Below, piece after piece: positions 15,855 to 21,791 of a stretch of DNA of 38,304 nucleotides. Numbering within the stretch: the first letter of the stretch is position 1; every line of letters begins with the position of its first letter. The stretch lies in the NCBI GenBank assembly GCA_913020245.1, contig CAJWAD010000023.1, forward strand, positions 1 through 38,304, in the 5' to 3' direction. The notes below the pieces were generated by a model. It saw nothing but the letters and a program-made list of their open reading frames with translations, was not told the origin of the DNA and did no database searches. The DNA is from an uncultured Oleiphilus sp. Lineage in GTDB: Bacteria; Pseudomonadota; Gammaproteobacteria; Pseudomonadales; Oleiphilaceae. The position numbers and the translations under genes were made by a program.

Positions 15855-15883
15855 TAGATACTCCTTCTCGTTACTAATGTCAA
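15855..15883 (-). promoter_or_regulatory. Candidate promoter of the GFA-like gene, possibly leaderless
   Basis: The minus strand shows a perfect TTGACA (15883-15878), a 17-bp spacer and TATCTA (15860-15855). Only 8 nt separate the -10 box from the ATG at 15846. The spacer also contains AAGGAG, 14 nt from the ATG, which is too far for a standard ribosome binding site. Confidence 0.45.
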
Positions 15884-16181
15884 AGAGCCTAACCCTTTAT
15901 GAAGCGCTTGGCTAACCGTGGAGTGAGCATAATCATACCAATAAGTTAAACGAGTGCTTTGACAAATTAATGAAGCAGCGCAATCAAATTTAATGTGGGG
16001 GGGCCTTAAACGCTAACGGCCAGAAACAATCGCACCATATTCTTAGCGGCGCAGAAAAAAAGGAAACTAAAAGGAGCCAACGATAGCGGACGTATCGTCA
16101 AATAAGAAACAATAACGTATGCATACGAGGTTCTGTTTACCGAACAGTATGACTAGTTACGGTTTAAGTGATCAACGCTTA

Positions 16182-16221
16182 CAGCAGAGCTAAGTCTGCG
16201 ATTACATAAATAGCTCTGCTG
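16182..16221. repeat. Long perfect inverted repeat downstream of csp
   Basis: CAGCAGAGCTA (16182-16192) and TAGCTCTGCTG (16211-16221) are perfect 11-bp complementary arms with an 18-nt loop. The repeat lies 22 bp after the csp stop codon. There is no U-run on the csp strand, so it is not a canonical intrinsic terminator. It could stabilise the mRNA 3' end. Confidence 0.6.
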
Positions 16222-16230
16222 CTTGCGCGG

Positions 16231-16257
16231 GTTAAGTCGCTATTACAGCGGCTTAAC
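16231..16257 (-). repeat. Hairpin spanning the csp stop codon
   Basis: GTTAAGTCGCT (16231-16241) and AGCGGCTTAAC (16247-16257) form an 11-bp stem with one G-U pair in either RNA and a 5-nt loop that holds most of the csp stop codon. With the repeat at 16182-16221 it makes two tandem 3' hairpins. Confidence 0.5.
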
Positions 16258-16446
16258 GTTTGTTGCACACGGACCTTTTTGGCCTTGGCCAACCGTGTAA
16301 TCAACTTTCTGACCATCATTCAATGATTTGTAGCCTTCAGCTTGAATCTCTGAATGATGAACAAATAAATCTTTGCCATCATCATCAGGAGTGATGAAAC
16401 CAAAGCCTTTATCTGCATTAAACCACTTAACTGTACCTGTACTCAT
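16243..16446 (-). CDS. Cold-shock protein, CspA family
   Basis: This 67-residue single-domain OB-fold protein binds single-stranded RNA and DNA, usually as an RNA chaperone. The RNP1 motif KGFGFITP (13-20) and RNP2 motif DLFVHHS (26-32) are intact, as is the opening TGTVKWFN. I chose the ATG at 16446, which gives the usual MSTGTVKW start. An ATG at 16461 would add MKIKN, and no strong ribosome binding site favours either. The candidate promoter at 16749-16779 would give a leader of roughly 290 nt, in keeping with the long leaders of cold-inducible csp genes. Confidence 0.93.
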   Translation of the reverse strand: MSTGTVKWFNADKGFGFITPDDDGKDLFVHHSEIQAEGYKSLNDGQKVDYTVGQGQKGPCATNVKPL

Positions 16447-16461
16447 ATTCTTAATCTTCAT

Positions 16462-17356
16462 TTGTTGGTGAGTTTAAAATTACCAAAATCGCTGTCACCA
16501 TTACGAAATTGACTTTCTACTTTTGGATATAACGCCGTTAACACGCAATAGCAGTATAGACTACCATTTTGCATAAAATGACGCAGCCTTGCAAAATTCT
16601 ACTGCAAATTAACGATAAAGGCAGGCCCTTCTTAAGTTTAGGCGCAAAAATAAAAGCTGCTGTGCCACTACTATAAGCGTGTTTATGTGAAATTAGAACA
16701 ACCTCAAATTTGACCAGCAAGCCTTATAACCTATTAATATTTAAATATATTATAGACTTATAAGCAGATGACCTGTCCAGTTCGCATCGATCGCGCGTTG
16801 ATCTTTTAATTAGTTAGAGGTGCGCACTCTGATCTTAACGGTGACAGCAAGCGGAATGCCCTTTTTACCCAAGTTTTTGACTAGCTGATAGTTAATCGAG
16901 GATTCATTTACATCAAACCGAATCAAAAAAGCCTCTCTTCTAGTAAGAAAAACATTCGATTTCTCGCAATAAAGGCACGAACGAGTTGTATAAATGACCG
17001 CCTTCTAATCCGCGCTATTAACGTTTGCTGTTGCAAACTTGTATCTTTTGGCAGTTCTTTCATACGCTCATGAGCAATACGCTAACATTGCGGGAAGTTA
17101 AAAATAATCCGTTTACAGCTAGGTTTTCCTAACATGAGGAAATAATTTTAATCTGAAGTTGGCAAAGCGGCGCCTATTAAAAGCCGTGGGTGAACTCAAC
17201 GCAGCCATCGTGCCCTACCAAATGTTTGTAGCTAGTGACGCGAATACATCAAACGTCAACAACGCTTATTAATGCCAGTTGATAGCACATAAAACATTAT
17301 TACTTGTTTCCTCGAGTATGCGATGCCAGCGTTCATCAGTGTATAAAAAAGGAGTG
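16462..17356. other. Non-coding gap between csp and puuE
   Basis: This stretch of about 0.9 kb has no convincing gene. The part nearest csp is probably its long leader (promoter candidate at 16749-16779). The remainder is AT-rich with only short open frames, including a 44-codon plus-strand frame at 17138-17272 that lacks a standard start. No mobile-element ends were recognised. Confidence 0.55.
16749..16779 (-). promoter_or_regulatory. Candidate csp promoter
   Basis: The minus strand reads TGGACA (16779-16774) and a perfect TATAAT (16754-16749), with a rather long 19-bp spacer. If used, it gives a 5' leader of about 290 nt before the csp ATG. Confidence 0.3.
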
Positions 17357-18268
17357 TTATTTAACCGCCACTGGGGGATGATTTTTGTGCCAATGCTCTG
17401 CAATATCGATACGCCTTGTAACCCATACATCCTCGTGCGTTTGCACATAATCAAGAAACCGTGCGAGTGCCGCTGCTCGCCCAGGACGACCTACTAATCG
17501 GCAATGCAAACCGATACTTAGCATTTTCGGCGCATGTTCACCTTCTGCGTACAGCACATCAAAGCTATCTTTTAAGTAAGAAAAAAACTGGTCACCGCAA
17601 TTAAAGCCTTGGTTAGTGGCAAAACGCATGTCATTGCTGTCTAGGGTGTAAGGTACGATTAGGTAAGGCTTTTCATAGTCATACACCCAATAGGGTAAAT
17701 CATCAGCGTAAGAATCAGCGTCGTACATAAAGCCACCCGCTTCATATACTAAATCACGCGTATTAGGACTTGTTCGACCCGTGTACCAGCCTCTCGGGCG
17801 CTCACCTGTAACGCTTTCATGCCGTGCAATGGCATCTTGAATGTGGCGACGCTCCTCGTCTTTTTCTACATGTTGATAGTTGATCCACTTAAGGCCATGG
17901 CAAGCAATTTCCCACCCGGCATCTTGCATCGCTGCAACCGCTTCAGGATGCTTTTCAAGCGCCGTGGTCACACCGTAAACGGTAACCGGCATATCGCGCT
18001 CTGTGAATAAACGATAGAGACGCCAAAACCCCGCTCGACTGCCATATTCATAGATAGATTCCATGCTCATATGTCGCTCGCCGTGCATCGATGGCGCACC
18101 AATTATTTCAGACAAGAATGCTTCTGAAGCCTGATCTCCATGCAAAATACAGTTCTCACCACCCTCTTCATAATTGATGACAAACTGAAGGGCGATTTTC
18201 GCTTTCTTTGGCCAGACATCGCTTGGCGTATGCTTGCCATAACCGACAAGATCACGTGGGTAACTCAT
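17357..18268 (-). CDS. puuE: Allantoinase, PuuE polysaccharide-deacetylase-like family
   Basis: This 303-residue enzyme opens allantoin to allantoate, the step missing from the main operon. It belongs to the NodB/polysaccharide-deacetylase-like allantoinases rather than the metal amidohydrolase type. Typical features are the start YPRDLVGYGKHTP, FVINYEEGGENCILHGD near residues 29-45, WEIACHGLKWINYQ near 118-131, RPRGWYTGRTSPNTRDL near 157-173 and GLHCRLVGRPGR near 252-263. GGAG lies 8 nt before the ATG. The gene sits 2.5 kb from puuD on the opposite strand, but its promoter carries a half-conserved copy of the operator found at the xdh and importer promoters, suggesting co-regulation. Confidence 0.93.
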   Translation of the reverse strand: MSYPRDLVGYGKHTPSDVWPKKAKIALQFVINYEEGGENCILHGDQASEAFLSEIIGAPSMHGERHMSMESIYEYGSRAGFWRLYRLFTERDMPVTVYGVTTALEKHPEAVAAMQDAGWEIACHGLKWINYQHVEKDEERRHIQDAIARHESVTGERPRGWYTGRTSPNTRDLVYEAGGFMYDADSYADDLPYWVYDYEKPYLIVPYTLDSNDMRFATNQGFNCGDQFFSYLKDSFDVLYAEGEHAPKMLSIGLHCRLVGRPGRAAALARFLDYVQTHEDVWVTRRIDIAEHWHKNHPPVAVK

Positions 18269-18297
18269 AGTTGCTCCAGAGTTATTAGATGGACGGG

Positions 18298-18303
18298 ATT
18301 GTA
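18298..18303 (-). promoter_or_regulatory. Candidate -10 box of puuE
   Basis: The minus strand reads TACAAT about 30 bp before the puuE ATG. The operator-like site at 18318-18331 would lie across the spacer and -35 region. No good -35 hexamer is visible. Confidence 0.35.
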
Positions 18304-18317
18304 TGCTAGCACTTTAC

Positions 18318-18331
18318 TGACCATTTGGTTT
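18318..18331. promoter_or_regulatory. RutR-like operator 3, degenerate (puuE promoter)
   Basis: TGACCATTTGGTTT keeps one perfect half-site and four of six bases of the other (TGACCA-N2-TGGTtt). Two flanking bases (ACTGACCA) are shared with operator 2. It is centred about 56 bp before the puuE start, in a repressor-compatible position. Confidence 0.5.
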
Positions 18332-18432
18332 ACTTTTTATCGCCTCACTGACTGAACTAGATTAAACATCGACGCGTAAAGGCCAGTAGTAAGGGTTGTA
18401 ACAACACGTTATCAAAACGGTAGGAAAATAAT

Positions 18433-18972
18433 ATGAAAAAATCGCTTTTAGTTCTATTCGCTTTCGGTGTGTGCACCATCAGCACGCAAAGTTTTGCTCA
18501 GTGTGCTGACTGGTTAAATCACAATCTAAAAAAAGTGCATAGCGATGAGCGTGTCGATCTTTGCTCACTAACGGAGGATCAGGCGGTCTTGATCGTTAAC
18601 ACCGCGAGCCATTGCGGCTTTACACCGCAGTTCAAAGGGCTAGAAGCGCTCTATCAAGCATATCAAGATAAGGGGCTAGTGGTGGTTGGATTTCCGTCAA
18701 ACAGCTTTTTTCAAGCAGCAAAATCGGAAGCAGAATCCGCAAAGGTCTGTTACGAAAACTACGGAGTAAGCTTTCCCGTGACGCAACCCGTCTTGGTAAA
18801 AGGAAACCAAGCACATCCAATCTTTAAGCATTTAAGTGCTGAAGCGGGCGCACCAAGGTGGAATTTTAATAAGTACCTCGTCGACAAAAATGGTGTGGTA
18901 ATTAAACACTTTCAAAGCTCAGACCGGCCTGACTCGCCTGACGTGCGCCAAGCCGTCGAAGCATTACTTTAA
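18433..18972 (+). CDS. Periplasmic glutathione peroxidase-like protein
   Basis: This 179-residue GPx-fold protein should reduce peroxides with a thiol donor. It has a Sec signal peptide (MKKSLLVLFAFGVCTIS..., cleavage expected near residue 22 after SFA), placing it in the periplasm. The peroxidatic cysteine is C61 in NTASHCGFTPQ, and the WNFNK motif is at 143-147. The usual GFPCNQF block reads GFPSNSF (87-93), so the catalytic-tetrad glutamine and the adjacent cysteine are both serine. C106 (VCYENYGV) might act as resolving cysteine. AGGAAA precedes the ATG. It is divergent from puuE and followed 21 bp later by the SpoIIAA-like gene. Confidence 0.88.
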   Translation: MKKSLLVLFAFGVCTISTQSFAQCADWLNHNLKKVHSDERVDLCSLTEDQAVLIVNTASHCGFTPQFKGLEALYQAYQDKGLVVVGFPSNSFFQAAKSEAESAKVCYENYGVSFPVTQPVLVKGNQAHPIFKHLSAEAGAPRWNFNKYLVDKNGVVIKHFQSSDRPDSPDVRQAVEALL

Positions 18973-18993
18973 AGAAACACAGGGTCGGTTCGT

Positions 18994-19356
18994 ATGTTGA
19001 GATTACTACCCGCTCCGGCAGACCACATCCTAGCGTTCCGCATCGATGGCAACGTATCACAGGAGGAGATGCATACGGTGCTCGAGTCCCTCAAGGCAAA
19101 ACAAGCCAAATATAGCCGAGTATCTGTTTATGAGGAAATAGTTACGTTGGGTGGGATTGAGTTCAGAAGTATCATTGAAAAGCTCAAAATGATGCATGAT
19201 GTTGGATTATCGGGGATCAACAAACTCGCGCTGGTCACAGACAAACAATGGGTTAAGACACTGGCAGAGCTTGAAGACAAACTTCTAAGGGACACAGCGA
19301 TCAAACATTTTACACTTGAGGATAAGGCGCAAGCGATGGCGTTTCTCAATGACTGA
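18994..19356 (+). CDS. SpoIIAA-like (STAS-related) protein
   Basis: This 120-residue protein resembles the SpoIIAA-like family (DUF3478), small alpha/beta proteins with a STAS-like fold. It shows the alternating pattern ILAFRIDGNVSQEEM near residues 11-25, SVYEEIVTLGG near 44-54, and KLALVTDKQWV near 77-87. Cellular role is unknown. It follows the glutathione peroxidase by 21 bp and may share its transcript. The ribosome binding site is weak. Confidence 0.7.
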   Translation: MLRLLPAPADHILAFRIDGNVSQEEMHTVLESLKAKQAKYSRVSVYEEIVTLGGIEFRSIIEKLKMMHDVGLSGINKLALVTDKQWVKTLAELEDKLLRDTAIKHFTLEDKAQAMAFLND

Positions 19357-19411
19357 CTAATTAGGAATCGATCAGTTAGGTTCGACAGGTATGTGCATGA
19401 ACGACTGCACG

Positions 19412-19936
19412 CTATGCGACCGACCTTTTTTTGTGGCCGTCGGTCATATGACTCACTTCTTCCCCCGCTAAACTATTACCCGCTAATGAGTAGGCTTTCG
19501 CGAAGCCCTTCACGAAGCGCCCGCTCGTAGGGTTCAGTTTGAACAGCTTGAAATCAGACATCTTACTGAGATGGCCAATCCGCTCACCATGTCGCGCTTC
19601 TAAAACAGAAACACCGAGGCGCCACGCCGCGGTACTGTGAGCGATAAAGTCAGCTTCTACACTATAGTTTACGCGCACACGGGCAAATAACTCATCTGCA
19701 GAATCTTCATCTTCAACAATCAACACAGACGCCTTAGGATTCGCTTTTAAATTAACAGCATGCATCGCAAGGTCACTCAGCAAAACATAAAGACAGTTCT
19801 CACCGATTGCAAAGGGCGCATAAGACGCAAATGGCGCCCCCTCCTCAGTTAATGATGCTAACTGGAGGGTTTTACGCGTTTCAATAAAGTCTAAAACTTC
19901 TTGGCTTAGACGTGCTGCGAGTTTTTCATTCTTCAT
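19412..19936 (-). CDS. hutZ: HutZ/HugZ-family heme utilisation protein
   Basis: This 174-residue split-barrel flavin-fold protein belongs to the pyridoxamine-phosphate-oxidase-like HugZ/HutZ family, which binds and degrades heme. Features are TLQLASLTEEGAPFASYAPF (23-42), the lysine-rich NLKANPKASVLIVEDED, and SGRFVKGFAKAY (138-149). HutZ of Vibrio uses a histidine near its C-terminus as heme ligand, and H163 or H168 here are candidates by position. The gene lies 81 bp downstream of hutX on the same strand, matching the known HutX-to-HutZ heme transfer. A 7-bp inverted repeat (19418-19445) overlaps its last codons. Confidence 0.82.
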   Translation of the reverse strand: MKNEKLAARLSQEVLDFIETRKTLQLASLTEEGAPFASYAPFAIGENCLYVLLSDLAMHAVNLKANPKASVLIVEDEDSADELFARVRVNYSVEADFIAHSTAAWRLGVSVLEARHGERIGHLSKMSDFKLFKLNPTSGRFVKGFAKAYSLAGNSLAGEEVSHMTDGHKKRSVA

Positions 19937-20017
19937 TTTTCACATCTCTAACTAAATCAAAGCGTATACTGAACACACCTTTTTAAACTTAGTGTTATTT
20001 CCTTATCAAGTTTACGA

Positions 20018-20434
20018 TTAAACGGTCAATTCTGCTCGAATTTTCTTAAAGGCTTCAATTTGTTCAGTAATCAATTCACCATTGGCATCACGCCCTAAAA
20101 AAACCTTAAAAATACAGGCACTCTTTTTGTCACGAAATACAAACGCATAACTCTGACGACCGCGATGGAGTTTTTCCTGAAATGCAATCGACTGAACATT
20201 CTTCAAACTCAAATGGCCTTGAAATCCCTCGCCACTGGCATGACCAAAATTATAAAACCCTTCCGCAATTGAACCGTTGGGAAACGTCCCTTTAAACTCG
20301 AACACACTGCCCCCTGCAAAAATAATTGTGGTAAGTGGCCCCCAAGTACTTAGTGTCTCCAATAAGCTTTGCGCAAAGCTGCCTTCCAAAAAAGGCCCAG
20401 TTTTGGCCGCAGATGTTTCAGCATTGGTTAGCAT
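20018..20434 (-). CDS. hutX: HutX/ChuX-family heme carrier protein
   Basis: This 138-residue protein matches the HutX/ChuX/HuvX heme-utilisation family, cytoplasmic heme carriers that in Vibrio hand heme to HutZ. Family blocks are WGPLTTIIFAGGSVFEFKG (31-49), NGSIAEGFYNF (53-63), and IFKVFLGRDANGEL (108-121). GGAG precedes the ATG. It is the first gene of a hutX-hutZ pair. The hutW gene (anaerobic heme degradation), often next to them in Vibrio, is not present here. No convincing Fur box was found upstream. Confidence 0.8.
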   Translation of the reverse strand: MLTNAETSAAKTGPFLEGSFAQSLLETLSTWGPLTTIIFAGGSVFEFKGTFPNGSIAEGFYNFGHASGEGFQGHLSLKNVQSIAFQEKLHRGRQSYAFVFRDKKSACIFKVFLGRDANGELITEQIEAFKKIRAELTV

Positions 20435-20596
20435 TTATTTCTCCAGAATTCATCGAAATAACGAATATATTAAAATTCGCTGGCGTTGCTGAGGACTCGA
20501 TTTCGGGCGCGAATTTGATCCAAAATCCCCCTAAAAACCGCACAATAATGCATAAATACAGACAAAACTAGAGCTACGGGACGAGTCATCTAAATC

Positions 20597-20923
20597 TTAA
20601 GAATGGTCAAACGGCACTAGTTTGAGTAATCGCAGAGTTCGGGTACAGGAAGTAATCGGGGAAGCGATTTCATTCTGCGTATCAGAATTGTTTAGTACCC
20701 ATATATGACTGACTCCTATATACATAGCTTGAGCTCCGCCTTTACCCATTAAGTCGATCTGCTCGTTAAGTTTAAGCGCGCAGTCAGAGGGTGTTTCGCC
20801 TCCGAACACTCTTCTTTCATTCTGTTGATCCAAACCGAAAACAGTGCCGTATATCTCTGTAATTAATGTCAATTTGTTTTCAACACCCAAGGAACTTGTC
20901 CTTCGCCGTGACGCCCCTGTCAC
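20597..20923 (-). CDS. Doubtful hypothetical protein
   Basis: This open frame of up to 108 codons is not recognised. Its first possible start (GTG at 20923) falls inside the stem of a strong plus-strand terminator, so if the gene is real a later start must be used, for example the ATG of MGKGGAQAMYIG. It lies about 160 bp upstream of hutX on the same strand. It has no membrane segment or known motif. It may be a chance frame, or a decayed gene antisense to an RNA ending at the terminator. Confidence 0.2.
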   Translation of the reverse strand: MTGASRRRTSSLGVENKLTLITEIYGTVFGLDQQNERRVFGGETPSDCALKLNEQIDLMGKGGAQAMYIGVSHIWVLNNSDTQNEIASPITSCTRTLRLLKLVPFDHS

Positions 20924-20934
20924 GGCTTTTTTTT
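20905..20934 (+). terminator. Strong intrinsic terminator, plus strand
   Basis: GCCGTGAC-GCCCCT-GTCACGGC forms a perfect 8-bp GC-rich stem with a 6-nt loop followed by eight T residues. It is clearly oriented to the plus strand and lies 72 bp before the SDR gene. No plus-strand gene is evident in the preceding 1.5 kb (the last ends at 19356), so it may end a small RNA or act as an attenuator. Confidence 0.85.
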
Positions 20935-21006
20935 GCCTGATGATTCCCTAACCATTCGTTAAACTTTATGATGCTTATTTCGCATACATAATCACAGAGA
21001 ACCCTT

Positions 21007-21768
21007 ATGCAACTTAAAGATGTCCCTGCAGTTATCACCGGCGGCGCTTCTGGTTTAGGAGAGGCCGCTGCGCGGCTCCTTGCCGAACATGGCGCGAAAG
21101 TCGCAATTTTCGACGTTCAAGAAGAGAAAGCACAAGCGATCGCAAAAACACTTGGCGGGATTGCTGTCACGTGCGATGTCACTAGCGCCGAAAGTGCCGA
21201 AGCAGCCTTTGCTAAAGCGCGCGCAGCGCACGGACCGGCTGGTATTGCTGTCAACTGCGCGGGCATCGGCGTCCCAGCAAAGATTCTCGGTAAAGAGGGT
21301 CCGTTATCGCTCGATTTTTTTAATAAAGTGATTAACGTAAATCTGAGCGGAAGCTTCAATATTTTGCGTTTAGCCGCAGCTGAAATGCAAGAACGAGAAG
21401 CCAATGATGACGGTGAACGCGGCGTGATCATTTCCACTGCATCAGTCGCCGCCTATGAAGGTCAAATTGGTCAAGCCGCCTATTCGGCCTCTAAAGGCGG
21501 TATTGTCGCAATGACACTCCCGGCTGCTAGGGAATTAGCACGATACGGGGTTCGGGTTTTGGCCATTGCGCCGGGGCTTTTTATGACACCTATGATGGCG
21601 TCATTACCCGAGGCGGCCCAAGAAAGTTTGGCCGCAACCTTACCCTTTCCCTCGCGCTTAGGTCAGCCTTATGAATACGCCCGCATTGTGAAAGAAATGA
21701 TTGAGAACCCCATCATGAACGGTGAAGTTGTGCGCATTGATAGCGCGCTGCGCATGGCCCCTAAGTAA
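21007..21768 (+). CDS. SDR-family 3-hydroxyacyl-CoA dehydrogenase-like oxidoreductase
   Basis: This 253-residue short-chain dehydrogenase has the NAD-binding motif TGGASGLG (11-18), NCAG (83-86), and the catalytic S146, Y159 and K163 (YSASK). The ending PFPSRLGQPYEYARIVKEMI and NGEVVRIDSALRM, together with the opening, resemble type II 3-hydroxyacyl-CoA dehydrogenases (HSD17B10-like). The likely reaction is NAD-dependent oxidation of a 3-hydroxyacyl-CoA. The exact substrate is uncertain. It is followed 23 bp later by an acyl-CoA dehydrogenase-like gene, consistent with a fatty-acid or branched-acyl role. Confidence 0.85.
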   Translation: MQLKDVPAVITGGASGLGEAAARLLAEHGAKVAIFDVQEEKAQAIAKTLGGIAVTCDVTSAESAEAAFAKARAAHGPAGIAVNCAGIGVPAKILGKEGPLSLDFFNKVINVNLSGSFNILRLAAAEMQEREANDDGERGVIISTASVAAYEGQIGQAAYSASKGGIVAMTLPAARELARYGVRVLAIAPGLFMTPMMASLPEAAQESLAATLPFPSRLGQPYEYARIVKEMIENPIMNGEVVRIDSALRMAPK

Positions 21769-21791
21769 GCGAACACTCAAGAAATAAGACT

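Larger units (their letters stand above)
15847..16242. other. Non-coding gap between the GFA-like gene and csp
   Basis: No credible gene is seen in this stretch of nearly 400 bp. It holds the GFA-like promoter near its left edge, a perfect 12-bp palindrome CGTATGCATACG (16116-16127), CTGTT-N5-AACAG (16133-16147), and the hairpins described at 16182-16257. Confidence 0.6.

Noticed and set aside
16538-16720. 60-codon minus-strand frame upstream of csp
   Set aside because: Lies in the likely csp leader, has low-complexity cysteine-bearing sequence, no ribosome binding site and no family resemblance.
17138-17272. 44-codon plus-strand open frame (contains LAKRRLLKAVGELN) in the csp-puuE gap
   Set aside because: No standard start codon or ribosome binding site, no recognisable family, and too short to distinguish from chance. 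It could be a gene remnant.
19418-19445. GACCGAC/GTCGGTC inverted repeat with a T7 in its loop at the hutZ 3' end
   Set aside because: The T-run lies inside the loop and the arms are part of the hutZ coding sequence, so it is not a proper terminator for either strand.
20435-20560. Search for a Fur box upstream of hutX
   Set aside because: The AT-rich sequence shows no convincing match to the GATAATGATAATCATTATC-type consensus.
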